Source: Cylindrobasidium torrendii FP15055 ss-10 (taxonomy: Eukaryota; Basidiomycota; Agaricomycetes; Agaricales; Physalacriaceae). From it: a stretch of DNA of 64,000 bases. A program made the translations under genes and the position numbers. Where the stretch lies: NCBI GenBank assembly GCA_000934385.1, contig KN880436.1, positions 186,001 to 250,000 of the forward strand. Direction: 5' to 3'. This document shows positions 46,987-58,548 of the stretch, one piece after another; positions within the stretch are counted from its first letter, which is position 1; each line of letters opens with the position of its first letter. The notes under the pieces are model-generated. The model saw only the letters and a list, made by a program, of their open reading frames with translations. It searched no databases and was not told the origin of the DNA.

Positions 46987-48791
46987 ATGGTGTTGCTTCG
47001 CCCCATCCCAACACTCAATGCCCTTCGAGCTACAGTCCGAGGGTTCGCAACTGCGGCACAGGCAGGTCGTCGCCCACGCGAAGAAGGAAACATATCGTCC
47101 ATCTTCACTTCTTTGGGCGCGAACAGCGTGGTGCTTCCCGAGCGCTTTGCGCAGCTCAAGCGGGACCTCTTTCGCGAGGAGATGATCACAAGCTGGAACG
47201 AAGTCGTCGATGAGCTTGAGGTTGTAACAGAGCAGGTTGCTGAGGCTGGTTCCAATGTGAGTACTTGAGTATCTGATCATTACTGGTGCTGATTTATTGA
47301 CTGTATTCAGGCCATCCCCCGATTTTCTTACGCAGACATACGCGATGGGCTGTCTTCAGAGCAGGAAGAGACGATTCGTAAGGTCGGCAGTGTGATTATC
47401 GCTGGTGCTGTTCCGCCCGAGGTAAGGAGAAAGTTTGAGCTTGCCCCTCTCACCAGCCACTCAAAATTTCCATCGCCTAGGAGGCACTTGGCTGGAAAGC
47501 CTCAGTTCGGTCCTACACAGCGGAAAATAAGCCCCGTGTCAAAGGTGATTTGCTGTGCTCCTCGAGACGCTCACCGACTCACTCGGTGTACTAGGCTTCC
47601 CGGTGGATGACCCCCAGGTCTTCGAGTTTTACCATACAAAAGCACAAATTGCTGCACGCACGCATCCCGACATCCTGAACACACAGCGCATCCTCATGTC
47701 GCTCTGGAAGGGCGATTCGCCTGATATCAGCATGACCACGCCCATCTCATACTTCGACCGTCTACGTATCCGCATGCCTGGGGACGCGCAATTCGCACTG
47801 GGACCCCATGTCGATGGAGGCTCTCTGGAGCGTTGGGAAGAACCGACCTTCCGCGCTTTCTACAACAGCATCTTCAACGGGAATTGGCGTCAGCATAATC
47901 CCTTCGATGCCGACAAGCGTACTGAGGTCATTGCCGACCTATATCACACACCGTGAGCCTTTACTCACTTGGGTACGATGACTGACCGTACTCACCATGC
48001 TGGTAGAAACCAGTGCACTATTTTCCGACCCTTCCAAGGCTGGACTTCCCTTTCCACGACTGGCCCGGGCGAGGGCACACTCAGACTTCTGCCTTTCCTG
48101 CCTCTATCCTCTGCCTACATCCTCCTCCGCCCATTCTTCCGCCCGCCATCCTCGAATCCCGGGTCTCTGAAGGACTGGGTCCCCGACTTGGAATCGACAG
48201 CATTCCCTGGGGCAGTCATTGGAAACACGCAGGAGCTGAACCCACAGACGCATCCGCATCTGAAATTGGAGAAGACGATGGTCCCGGTGCCACTCGTCCA
48301 ACCTGGCGATCAAGTTTATTGTATGTGTCTGCTCCTGCTTGATTGCAACTTGTGAATGACCTTCGTGTGTTCTGCAGGGCATTGTGATTCCGTACACGCC
48401 GTCGAGAACGTCCATGCCGGAAAATCCGACTCTTCGGTTTTCTACATCCCAGCTGCACCGCTCACGACCAGGAAGTGAGTTTTCTGAATGCTTTTCATGA
48501 AAGGTGTCTGATGCTGGTTATTTTCAGCGCGGACTACCTACGCGACCAACGCCTTGCGTTCACCCAAGGAATTCCGCCTCCGTAAGTTGTCGATAATGAT
48601 GAATATTGCCACAGTCTGACCGAATCCCCAGAGATTTTCCAGGGGGCGAGGGAGAGTCGAAGAATGTTAACAGGGCATCCGTGGATGATGCACATACGGC
48701 TGAGGGAAGGATGGCGCTAGGGTTTGCAGCGTTCCCAGAGAGTATCGGCGCGTCTTTGGCCAAAAAGGCAAACTCGACTCTCGGCCTATGA
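46987..48791 (+). CDS. DUF1479 (YbiU-like) dioxygenase-fold protein
   Basis: Member of the DUF1479 family, double-stranded beta-helix proteins related to 2-oxoglutarate/iron dioxygenases. The N-terminus (MVLLRPIPTLNALRATVRGFATAAQ) looks like a mitochondrial presequence. Later blocks: FAQLKRDLFREEMITSWNEV, RFSYADIRDG, LGPHVDGGSLERWEE with the H-x-D of the iron site, WRQHNPFDADKR, FRPFQGWTSLSTTGPGEGTL, and WHCDSVHAVENVHAGKSDSS carrying the distal His. Seven exons; introns after VAEAGSN, PPE, RVKG (GTGATT...TACTAG), LYHTP, QVY, TTRN and PPP were checked by phase. ATG 46987. Function unknown for the whole family; an oxygenase acting on a small molecule is inferred. Confidence 0.9.
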
Positions 48792-49294
48792 TGAAATAGA
48801 GACGTCGAAGAAAATGGTAGAGGAGGTGTATGATGCATGAGAATTAAACTACAAACCCAAATGTCACCCTTTTCGATTACGAGTGGCAACGTCCGCAAGT
48901 CGTTCTCCAGCACAATATACATCCACTTTTGCTTGTAAGTGTCGCATAGTTCACCATACACGCTCGCGAGCGATAGCTTTGAGATTGACTTTGCATCTGG
49001 GCCGATGCAACGCGCAAGTACATGTACATAGTAGTTCTGGATTGTCTCCAAAGGTCAAAGTCGTTCAGCAGAGCTTGGCCCGAGGTTTCACAAGGTAAAG
49101 ATCCAGAGTTGAGCAGCACTTGTTGGCAGTAAGCTGGAAAATTTGTCGAAATTCAAATGGGGGCATGATAGAAAAGAGCAATGCGAGACTTCCATCATCG
49201 ACGATCGACGGTCCGCCGGGCCGTGGGCCGCGGAAAGAGTCCGCAGAAGTTGCGCTTCTGTTCTGCAGCCAGGCCACCCACGCAAGCATCCACA
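48792..49294. other. intergenic, possible but unproven minus-strand coding
   Basis: 503 bases before the ING gene. A minus frame around 48870-49051 (IQNYYVHVLARCIGPD and on) looks somewhat protein-like, but it starts after a TGA without ATG or convincing splice acceptor. Treated as intergenic. Confidence 0.35.
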
Positions 49295-50707
49295 ATGCCT
49301 CCAACTTCGAGATCTGCTGCTGCAAAGGAAGACGCCAACAACGCCGCCGCATCATACACATTGGCGCTATTGTCCGAGTACAACCACGCGCTCGACGCTC
49401 TTCCCCTCGAACTGTCCCGCAACTTTGCCGACCTCCGCGAGCTCGATGCCGTCTTATCAACATCAATGGCCTCCATCACTGCCAAAATCCAGAAGCTTAC
49501 CCAAATGATAGAGGACGGCCAAGGACCTAAGGAAGAACGCCTCTGGCTGCTCACCGAAATCGCAGAAGAAGCCAAGAATCTCAAACCCGGTGGCGAAGAC
49601 AAGATTCGAGTAGCCTGTCTCGCGGCGGACAATCTCAAGGGCCAGCTCGGCCATATGCGCGCCCTAGCAGAGCAAGTCCCTGGGTTCGACAGCCGTGCTC
49701 TCATCCGTACTACAACTTTCCCCCATGTGTCCACCAAGCAATACTTCCCAGCCACGGCGACCGAGGGGGGCAGAAGACGTCGTGGCGCGCAGTCCCTCCT
49801 CACAACACCAGCAGCCGCAATGGACACGCCTGTAAAACGCAAAAGGGCCGTCAAGGAGGACGATGGTGCGTCACCGCGCAAAGAGCGGGCGATCGACATG
49901 AACAAGGCGCGGGGTCCACTGGCCAGGGCACGCAGGTGCGTTTGACGCTAAATTTTGCTGTTCATACACTCATATTTGTCCAGAATCGAACGGCCTGGAT
50001 CTCCCACAGAATCTCTCTTGTCCGCCAATTCTCATCAACCCACTGCCTCCCGAGCGGGTGGTTCATCCTCTCGGACCAACGGACAGAACGGCAACGGCAA
50101 CCCTAGCAGACGCTCCCGAACAAATGGCAATACGCGCGCGACGTCGCCCTCTGGGGATCCATTCAACACGAACGGCTTCGATCATCGGCGCGAGTTGCTT
50201 AATGTGCCCCCATCAACATCACACCATCCATCTCTCCCTCCCCCATTCGCATCCAACGGACATTCAAGTCGCGGCTTCAACTCACGCGCAGAGTCTGCCT
50301 CTGCTCCTCCTGGTAGCATTGCCAACGACGACAATTGGAACCCTCCCCCACCACGCCAACTCGAAGGCCCTGGTATTCCACCAGCGTTCGACGACTCGGT
50401 ATCTCCATCTCGTGCTGATAGCTCAAATGGTGCAAATGGCGCCACCAATGGCAACGATAACGGCGAAGAACAGGCAGAGGACGAACGTATCTATTGCTTC
50501 TGCAACGGCGGCGGTGTCGGTGAGATGATTGGTTGTGACGGACAAGCTTGTTCTCGAGAATGGTTCCACTTGGCCTGCCTGCAACTCCCGGTCGCGCCTC
50601 CAGGAAAATGGTATTGTGATGAGTGCCTGGCGACAAAGAACAATAGGCGACCTCAGCGTGGCGGGCGTAGGAAGGTGGCCAGCTCGCGGAATGGTGGAAG
50701 GTCATGA
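49295..50707 (+). CDS. ING-family PHD-finger chromatin protein
   Basis: Inhibitor-of-growth type subunit of histone acetyltransferase or deacetylase complexes (Yng2/Pho23 class). The N-terminal ING helices are ALLSEYNHALDALPLELSRN and FADLRELDAVL; a basic KRKRAVKEDD linker follows. One intron after PLARAR (GTGCGT...CCAG) leads to a long Asn/Ser/Pro-rich disordered middle. The C-terminal PHD finger has the Cys4-His-Cys3 pattern: YCFCNGGGVGEMIGCDG, CSREWFHLACLQL and KWYCDECLATK. It should bind H3 tails methylated at Lys4, with the aromatic cage around YCFC and W. The protein ends in an Arg-rich tail. ATG 49295 is chosen because the ING domain begins 20 residues later. Which complex it joins cannot be told. 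Confidence 0.93.
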
Positions 50708-51563
50708 TCATTGTGCGTTTCCATTTGCTCCTTAAATTCGATATCCTGATAAGGACAACAGATTCGGGAATCTCCCTATCTGCTTTGGTTGTACTCATGT
50801 ACCATTATATCGTGTTCTTTCTTATCCTATCCATTTTATTCGATGTTGGTCCATGCCGTCAACTTTCTTGACACTCTTTTGGTGGTGCGCGCGCAGGTTC
50901 CTCCATTTCAATGGCGGACAATCGTTTCTTCATCAAGTCCGAACTCAGCAAATTGAAATACTAGCCTTCAAGCTTCAAGCTTCACCGGTCGCCAGGTCGT
51001 CTACTACAGGGCTCAGAATGAAAGAACTATACATACTCGGACGATGTCAGTCTTCAGACACAATCAGCACGCTCATTCGATACCTCGAAGTACAACATTG
51101 GCAAGTATGTGTATTGTACTGGATATTTGAATCTTCTTCCGTGGTTGACCAGATCTTCTATACAAAAGGGCGCGTCCGTCAAAGCAGCAGATCTGTGGTA
51201 TACACTTAGGACTTTGCGTTGGCGAGGTGAGGGAGAAGATGCATACCTGACTTGCGAGGACAACCCACTAACATCAGTGCCATAATGCTATGGCAGCGGG
51301 TGCGTGTTGGGTGTCGGGCTCAGGTATCTACTGAGCGCCGCGCTCTTGCAAGACGCAAGCAGCCGGTGTCAACGGCAGCCTGCATTTGCTGTTAAATACC
51401 AAGTAGGACTTCCAATAAACCGGGACGCACCTTTTTGCAAGGCAAACGTTGCGTTGCAATCCACTTCGGTAGTGGGTAAGGCAATCTTGATGATTGCAGC
51501 ACGTCTTCAAGTACAAGGAGAACAGCTAACGGCGTCGTGCTGGAGACCCGAATCCGAGAATGG
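50708..51563. other. convergent intergenic region, nothing recognised
   Basis: 856 bases between the 3' ends of the ING gene (+) and the coiled-coil gene (-). Several open frames, none with domain or splice support. A small tandem CAAGCTT duplication occurs near 50970. Confidence 0.4.
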
Positions 51564-52812
51564 TCAAAGAGAAATTCCAGAGTCGTGCAGGGCGTCCTTC
51601 ATCGCGCTGGCGAAAGACTCGAAGCCTTCGAGCTTAGCCTTAATGATCTTGTTGCGGGCACCGTCGCGAGCACAGAGAAACTGGCGTTGGTGCTGCAGAG
51701 GTGTTAGTATCAGACGCCTACAAGTTAGAAGGACGCACTGAGGACGAGTTGGAAGACAGCCGATATGGCTCGTAGCCACTTGTTCGAGAGCGGTGGCTCT
51801 CAGCTGCAACGTTGCCAGAAACATTGTGACCAGCAGGCTCCACGACCATTGACTGAGTCTCCGGGAGTGCAGGTGCAGCAGCGACAGAGCAGGCGATAGC
51901 GGCTTCAGCGTTCATTTCGGATTGACGAACGACCGTTTTCGACTTCCGATTGCTCTTCTTCAAAGGGTTTTTGCGGCGAGTCGCCACATTTGAGGCTGTT
52001 CCATTCCGACTTGCGAGTGCGAATAGGTCTGCCTCGGCCTGAATAGGTGCTACCTCTGGTTGTGGCGGGATAAGGTTGCGAACTAAGTCGGCGACCTGCC
52101 CTACGACAATTTCTTGAGTGACGACAGCAGGAAGATGTTCAGTTATTGTCTGTATGGCTGCCTGTACGTTTTGCTCGAGTTGTTGCATGCGAGCCTCGCC
52201 ATCCTGAGCCCGTTTTTGGAACGTTGCCAATTGCGATTCGAGCTGTTGGATGCGATCCTTGTGTTCGGCGATCGCTGCGTGCAACTTGAAGTTCGGACTC
52301 GCCACAATTTGCTCTTGTGTGACTACTGTATGAGATCAGCATTTATGGAAATGTAGGGTATTATACAACCAACCTTGGGGAAAAACATTGACATTGCTGT
52401 CGACAAGTGTGTCGGCCTCCGACGATCCGGTCGGGGACTTCATCAAGTGGATGTTCTCATTCGAGAACGGTGATGTGCTCTGCGCACCAGAGCTTGTGCA
52501 GTGAAGCTCGCCTGAAGGCCCACGACGATAGAAACGAAGTTTGAAACCGGATGACTCTGTGTTTGGGCGATAATACGGTGTGCGGCGGAGACCTTGCGAG
52601 CGCTTCTCGTCGGCGTCGGTTCGAGTCCCCCTCTGGATGCGTAGCGCAGATGAAACAGTAGGCGCATAATTATTCGAATTCGTGATGTGTTTCTCCTCGG
52701 TTTCGAGGGAATTGCGGCGCGAGGACGGATAGACCGCCTCTGAGGTTGTGGCGTTTAAGGACTCAGCCAACTGGACCTTGAGCAACTGTTCATGAATGGG
52801 AGACAGAGACAT
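51564..52812 (-). CDS. unknown protein with central coiled coil
   Basis: About 380 aa in three exons. ATG 52812 gives MSLSPIHEQLLKVQLAESLN, then a Ser/Arg/Thr-rich disordered region. An intron (GTTGGT...CATACAG) then leads to VVTQEQIVASPNFKLHAAIA. A coiled coil follows (EHKDRIQQLESQLATFQKRA, then ARMQQLEQNVQAAIQTI) and a basic patch RRKNPLKKSNRKSKTVVRQ. The last intron (GTGCGT...CTGCAG with CTAAC branch) joins to HQRQFLCARDGARNKIIKA and an end DALHDSGISL. Canonical introns and phase support the model, but no family is recognised. The basic patch suggests a nuclear or nucleic-acid-associated role. The upstream frame to 52947 is leader. Confidence 0.72.
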
Positions 52813-53367
52813 AGTGGATTGGTTGAGGCGAAGTAGTGTGCAAGAGTAGCTGTGGTGGTGGTAGCTGGAGAAGATGGTCGCCGAGATGTTGGTAATGGTC
52901 CAACTGTTGTAAGAGTGGCCGATACCATTGTTCTCACGAAGCTCCACACGAAATCAGCTTCCTAACGACGGTCCAAAGCGGCCCGCACGCCGAGTCTATT
53001 GTCCTTAAAGGCAACAGGCACCGCAAAGCTTGAAACCTAGTCCATGCAGAAGAGCGGTCGCGTCTGAGGCAATATGTAATAGTACTGAATACCGTCGCAA
53101 ACGATCTACCTGCTCAAAATGGGACCAAGGGCCATCCTTTGTGACACCCTCCTTCAATATTTGAACTTCCGGGTGCACGAAACCTGTCGACAGCCTGAAA
53201 GTGCATTGATTGCTCTTCCGCTACTTGATTCGCGTTGATTGATGTAAATCACAGCATTGTTCGAGCTCAATCGCTCGAGGCGCAGCTCTTTGCGTCGCCG
53301 CTGGGCTACTTGAAATAATGAAATGATGTTGCAACACTAAACGTACAGCTTTACATCCCAATCGCGT
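52813..53367. other. intergenic, nothing recognised
   Basis: Upstream region of the coiled-coil gene and 3' flank of the amino-acid oxidase gene, both on the minus strand. No motif noticed. Confidence 0.4.
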
Positions 53368-55244
53368 TCAAAATGCCCCAACAGCAGAGAGGGCACAGAG
53401 CTCCAGTAGAGACTTAGTATTTTCCTCACCGGGAACTCCCCACTCTTTCTGCAGTTGCTCCCGCTTCGCATGCGGGTCTGAGTGCTTTCCAAGAGCATTG
53501 AAAACGGCTCTCCACGCCGAGTTCAATGAGCCAAGGACCCATGCATGGTGTACCGAAGTCGCCTCTCCCGCGATATGCAGCTTCCCCCCGGCCGCTGGCG
53601 CTTTCATGCTCGCAAACATCGTGTTGCCCCGCTCCGTGCCGTCAGCAAACTGCGCTGTCCCGAAAAGCGCGAACGCCCCGCGAGCGAACTCGTCGTTGTG
53701 CCAGTTGTAAGTGTAGTGATCGACGAGTCGGCCAAACTTTTCGACTGGGATGCCGTGCATGTCAGACAGGTTCTTCAGGGTGAGTTCGATGAGGCGCTGG
53801 TCAGCCGGCGAGCCTTTGTCCTGTGCTAGCCCGCCGAAGCGTTGGGCATCCTGCCCCCAAGTGTAACTGGCAAGTATAACCCCAGACACCGAGGTGACTC
53901 CAAACCCATAGGAAGGATAGACGCAAGTGCGGATGGGGAGGTCGCTCCGAGAGATACCACCTTGGATGACACGGTCCCCCATGATGGCAGGGTCCTCCCA
54001 TCAACGCGTAGCAAACTTGAGGGCAACCTTCGTAGATGTGTCGTAGTTCAGCGAACGGATGGCCTGGCGTTGCATGTACGACAGAGGGTCTCTGTTGGAA
54101 TGCTTGGGAATGTCTATCGCGGCCAGACAGCCCAAGGGAACGGTGGAGATGACTTGTGAGTATACTTTTATCTTCACCTCGTCGCCTGTAATGGAAGACA
54201 GTCCGTCAGTCAAGAAGCACAATCAGAGGGAGAGCACACACCATGAACGAAGGTCACCTCCATCTCATTCCCAACACTCTCCATCTTCGTGACACGAGCA
54301 CCCAACACAGGCTCCGGCTTGAGCAAGCGCGCCATCCTTGATGTGAAATGGTCGGAGCCACCGTCAATGCAATACCAGTCAAACACTGCTTCCGTCGGCC
54401 CATTCTGTGCTGCAGAGGACGAACCAAAGTCCATCGCATCCATGGTGGCCTCCACAAATGAGTGATTGTAGAGGCCAGTGGCAGACTGGAACGTCTCTAG
54501 CCACGCAACAACGGTCTCGGGATACTTCTGCTTCTGAAGATATGCGCGCATCGAGTGCTGATCCTGCGCGGTGAGCTTAGCCCAAGCCTTAGCGAAAGGC
54601 TCCTGCCGGAAAGCGTCGGCGTAAGGCTTGAAGATCTCCTCCGCAATCTTGTCCGCGCCTTTGCGCACAAACTCATCCGGAACAGCGCCGAGGTTGTTCT
54701 CAGAAACACCGAAGATATCGTAGGATCCAGTGTCCGAGGTGTTATGGCGTACACCGTTGTAGTGCTCGAATGTGTGAGAGGCGGAGTACTTGTATTCGAT
54801 AAGTAGGTTGTCGCGCTTCAAACCGAGGCGCTCAAAGAGGTCAAAGACGCGCTCCATGAACTTGATCTTCGGATAGCGCATAGCGCCGATGTCGACGTAG
54901 TCGTAGCGCGCTGGGTTACCGATAGGTGCATCAATCCCGTCCGTGCCATTGAAGCGGTGGGTGTAAATACGGCCGCCAACACGGTCATTCGCCTCTAGGA
55001 CTTCGTACGGGATGTTGAGGCTGTCGAGAATCATCGCAGCGTAAAGCCCAGCGCAGCCAGCACCGATGATGCAAATGGGACGGTTAGATGCGACAATAGA
55101 ATCGTCGGGGAACTGTGGGCCTGGCAGATTGTACGGTTGCTTGACGGCATCGATGGTGTCCTTGAGAACCTGCTTTGCAGCCGCAGCACGAACAGAACCA
55201 GTTGAACCATCTTCTTGAGAGCGTACAAGGTAAGCTGGATCCAT
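53368..55244 (-). CDS. L-amino-acid oxidase-like flavoprotein with in-frame TGA
   Basis: Flavin amine oxidase of the mushroom L-amino-acid oxidase type, which oxidises amino acids to keto acids, ammonia and hydrogen peroxide. MDPAYLVRSQEDG start; FAD motif CIIGAGCAGLYAAMILDSLN with the acid EANDRVGGRIYTHRF; substrate domain with GAMRYPK and CIDGGSDHFTSRM. An intron at 54241-54186 (donor GTGTGT, acceptor TTACAG) is canonical. After KFATR the frame meets TGA (54003-54001, codon 396), then continues WEDPAIMGD and DLPIRTCVYPSYG. The C-terminal FAD segment GKLHIAGEATSVHHAW and the end ALSAVGAF follow. A 45-base in-phase GT-AG segment (54005-53961) could remove the stop together with conserved residues. 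It is therefore either a nonsense allele, an intron-containing variant or an error. Confidence 0.85.
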
Positions 55245-56316
55245 GCTGACTGGAAAGTAAGGACACGTCGCCGGCACCAAATAAATTTAAAGATGCATGC
55301 CTGAGAGATTTCCGGGGAAATTAGAGTATCTTGCACATAAGGATCCCGTTCCTTTATATAACATCATCCTCTAAAGACCCCCGGCGAGAAATTTGCCCGG
55401 CTCGCAGCCAAATGTTCCTGTCGCGCGATGCGTGAGTCAAGTTCCTGCCTTTCTGGGTCATGAATCTGAGATCGTACACAATAGGTGCAACTACCAGCAC
55501 GAGCCCAATACATCTGCAACGGACAGACAAGCAGCCAGAGGTAGCTCTGCCACGCAGTCCGAATAAAATTGATAAGTCGAGTAGTAGCGCGCCTTAACCA
55601 TTGTGTCGTGGCTGCACACGCAAAGGTCCTGAATTGCTTGGTATGTGGTTAATCTGTGAATTAAGACACGCTGACTACGGGCAAAATCTCACCTGTCAAC
55701 GCGATGTGATGTACGATTGTTCCTTCATTTAAGCTGGTGTTCTGTGCAATGCACTTTGTTCGATTTAACGATAATCTCGAAGGTAAATGCTTGGATACGC
55801 TTGATCAAGCCGGCGTCGCCCCTTTCGAAGTTACTCGGGCAGCACACATGCCGGTGACATTACAGGACTTGAAGCGGATTTTACCTTAAATTGTACCCAT
55901 GGCATTGTGCCTCTAGAAAGATGCGGTGGTGAGAACAGGTAGAATGTTGCATGCATGTCGCTCTAAGTATCAGCTGGGTATCAGCGCACTAGATATAGTC
56001 CTAGACATAGTCACCTGTAGTAATTAGGGTGTCCATTTACGAGGGATTCTCCTCTCGAAGGGCTGCATTCATGAAGTCGGACCGGCCCAGGAGAGTCTTG
56101 CAATCGAACATACTATGAATTCCGGAGCATTTAGCATATCAATAACCTCGCTCGCAGTCTTGAGAAGGTATACTGGAAATGGTGCAAGGAGTACGTGCCT
56201 CGTCCCGGGCACTTCCATTCTGGAATGATTCAAGAAAGTGCAGAGCAAGGACGGCCATCTCCAACCCTTTTCTTTTAAACTCACAGAAACTGCACTAGCT
56301 CATCTGTATCTTCGGA
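55245..56316. promoter_or_regulatory. 1-kb divergent region between two flavin oxidase genes
   Basis: Shared upstream region of the L-amino-acid oxidase (-) and the sarcosine-oxidase-like gene (+). A TATA-like box faces the former at 55353-55360. No small gene is convincing here (the frame at 56069-56284 is unsupported). Confidence 0.45.
55353..55360 (-). promoter_or_regulatory. TATA-like box of L-amino-acid oxidase gene
   Basis: TATATAAA on the minus strand, about 110 bases before the ATG at 55244, a distance typical of fungal genes with a short leader. Confidence 0.5.
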
Positions 56317-57894
56317 ATGTCCCTCCCTGCTGGATCTCGCGACCTTTATGCTAAGTACGATGTTGTTGTCGTTGGTGGTGGACCTGTCGGGTAAGCCGTC
56401 TCGTAATAGAGGCTCTTCTCCGATGAGACTGATCATCTTGTTCCAGGTTGATGACCGCCTTGGAGTGCGCAAAGGCGGACAAGAAGGTCCTCGTCCTCGA
56501 ACAATCCGTTTTCTTCAATCAGTCAGGCAGTTCTGGGGTGCGCTGTTGCATGCCAGTAAATATGTATGTGGATTCATGGTCGTCTAGGACATGGTTCGCA
56601 TGTACAGGACGGCGTACACCGAGGATTTTATGGCCACGCTCGCTGTGCAGTCCATGTCGATTTGGAAGGAATTGGAGCAGGAAGCTGGCGAGCCCCTCCG
56701 TTGGATGAGTGGTCTGCTTAACTTCGGTGATCCAGACTACGGGGTGAGTAAGCATACCGTCTCTCTGTCCCTATCGACTTACCATTGGGGTTCATAGGCT
56801 GGAGGGCCAGAGGGTACGCTCACCGGACCTATCAAAAACCTCGAGAAACACGGGATGAAGTATACAAAGCTCGATCGCGATGGCGTCGAGAAGACATTGC
56901 CTTTTCAAAATCTCCCCGAAAACTGGGCCGGTCTCGACATGCCAGACAATGGTACCATCAATGTCCCATTGCTCTTGCGCACGCTTCACCGACTCTGTCG
57001 CGAGCGTCAAGTCGATTTATTCGAGTACGCAACCGTGCAGAGAATTCGGCCGGATAACACGAAAATCTTTCCAAATGTCAAGTGGTCTGTGGACGGCGTA
57101 ATGCATGGCCCGAAAGGCGCAAGTGCACAAGGCAACGTCTTTGGTTTTCGCACAGACAAGGTTGCGCTCACGCCCGGCGCATACACGAACCACATCCTCT
57201 TCCCGTCGTTTGGTTTTACGCTGAAGTTGAATATCTGGGAAATGGTGCGTTGCTATCCCTCTGGCGTAGAGTTCCTAATTCGTCGTAGACATCTGCGTAT
57301 TACGCCGTTGACGCAAGCATCAAGTTCGACAAGATGTGGTTCCAGTTCCAGGAGGACACGGAAATTGGCGATACCAAGTTCTCCAACCTGTTCTACGGAT
57401 TCCCTGCCGTTCCCTGGGGGCCTTCCAATATGTGCCGCATCGCAGTAGACAGCGCGACAAACGTGATTACCGACCCCGCCAAGCGCTCTCACGCTGTTAT
57501 TTCACCGCAAGACCTTGAATGGACGCGTGACTGGATACGCGACCACGTCGTGGGGGTAGGTCCGGACCCACTTCCAGTTTTCGCTGGGACGTGCTTGCAG
57601 ACGAATGTGGCCGACAACATGTTCGTTCTGGACTTCATCCCAAGTCGCTATCTCCCCGATGATGCAGCGGGCAGCATTGTCGTCTTCACGGCGGGATGGG
57701 CCATGAAGTTTGTGCCCCTGCTGGGTCGCGTCCTCAAGGAGTTGCTAGTGGACGGAGCGGCTCCCGAGTTCGACATCAGCCACTTCAAGTTTGATCGCAT
57801 TCACGAAGGGGAGCCTATCATTCGCGAGGGGCCCGTAGCAGAGGACGTCGGACCAATTCGTGCGGTTGGTTCCTCCATGAGGATGGGCCATTGA
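56317..57894 (+). CDS. sarcosine oxidase-like FAD amine oxidoreductase
   Basis: DAO-superfamily flavoenzyme near monomeric sarcosine/pipecolate or fructosyl-amine oxidases. Start MSLPAGSRDLYAKYDVVVVG with the GGGPVG dinucleotide-binding loop, interrupted after it by an intron (GTAAGC...TTCCAG). Then LMTALECAKADKKVLVLEQS and QSGSSGDMVRMYRTAY. A mid-part gives LDMPDNGTINVPLLLRTLHR and TDKVALTPGAYTNHIL. The C-terminal GTCLQTNVADNMFVLDFIP has the Cys placed where covalent FAD attaches in sarcosine oxidases, and FTAGWAMKFVPLLGRVLKEL is the FAD-contact helix. About 460 aa, four introns. No targeting signal like SKL is at the end. Divergent partner of the L-amino-acid oxidase gene. The substrate is unknown; peroxide release is expected from the family. 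Confidence 0.88.
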
Positions 57895-58205
57895 TGCTGG
57901 GAAGCGCAAGTAGATCCAAGCATGAAAATGAACTATTTTGTTGATTTCAACTATTGGCGGGAGAACGGACCAATCTCGCGAGTCAAGAGGTAACAACGGC
58001 TGCTCGTGCGTCTGTTGGGATTGCTATTCTTCTCGACACCGCGCTCGCCGAGCTCTCCCTCTCGCAACAGGATTAATCCATGCGTAAGCTGTACGGGTTT
58101 CAACCTCGTACGGGCGTGGTAGTGTGTTCGTTTTCACCGTTCACTTGAGATTTCGACATGAGTTCGTTTCCAATTGTCTTACTAGAGTATATTGAACGCA
58201 CCGCT
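57895..58205. other. convergent intergenic region, nothing recognised
   Basis: Lies between the stop codons of the oxidoreductase (+) and the small acidic gene (-). Confidence 0.4.
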
Positions 58206-58485
58206 TCACGAACTGCTCTCCTTTTTCTCATTCACAGGCTTTGGCGATTCCATACTCTCCAGAAGGACGTCCAAATTGCTTAAGAGATCATCGAGCTTGC
58301 CCTCCATTCCCTCAGCGATGCCATTTGCGCCTTCTAGACGCTGGATGAGGGCCGCTACACCAGCCCCGTCGTTTTCATCAACTTCGGCGCCTTCCTTGAG
58401 CAAGTCTGATAGCATCGCCAAATCATTCTGAAACTGAGTGCCGTTTGTTTGTGCCCCGTTTGTGCTGGTTTTCTCCTGTGACATC
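58206..58485 (-). CDS. small acidic helical protein, 92 aa
   Basis: Single exon from ATG 58485. The N-terminus is polar (MSQEKTSTNGAQTNG). An amphipathic helix follows (DLAMLSDLLKEGAEVD, then VAALIQRLEGANGIAEGMEG) and a leucine-heptad end (LDDLLSNLDVLLESMESP), with a charged tail. The shape resembles small fungal proteins of unknown function; I cannot name it. The predicted helix-turn-helix leucine pattern suggests a dimer or a partner in a larger complex. Its ATG is only 63 bases from the start of the HPR1/THOC1 gene on the opposite strand, so the two share one promoter. Confidence 0.7.
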
Positions 58486-58548
58486 GTACCGGTAGGAGGA
58501 GCGGTATGGTGATGGTGGTGATCAGAGGTTGTTCGGCAAGTGCCGATA

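Noticed and set aside
48870..49051. Protein-like minus-strand frame before the ING gene, faintly reminiscent of a PCI/eIF3k-type end
   Set aside because: Preceded by TGA, no ATG and no convincing upstream exon; resemblance too weak to name.
52600..52640. GGTTCGAGTCC, resembling a tRNA T-arm
   Set aside because: The flanking bases do not pair as a T-stem, no D-arm or anticodon arm is present, and it lies inside the coiled-coil gene.
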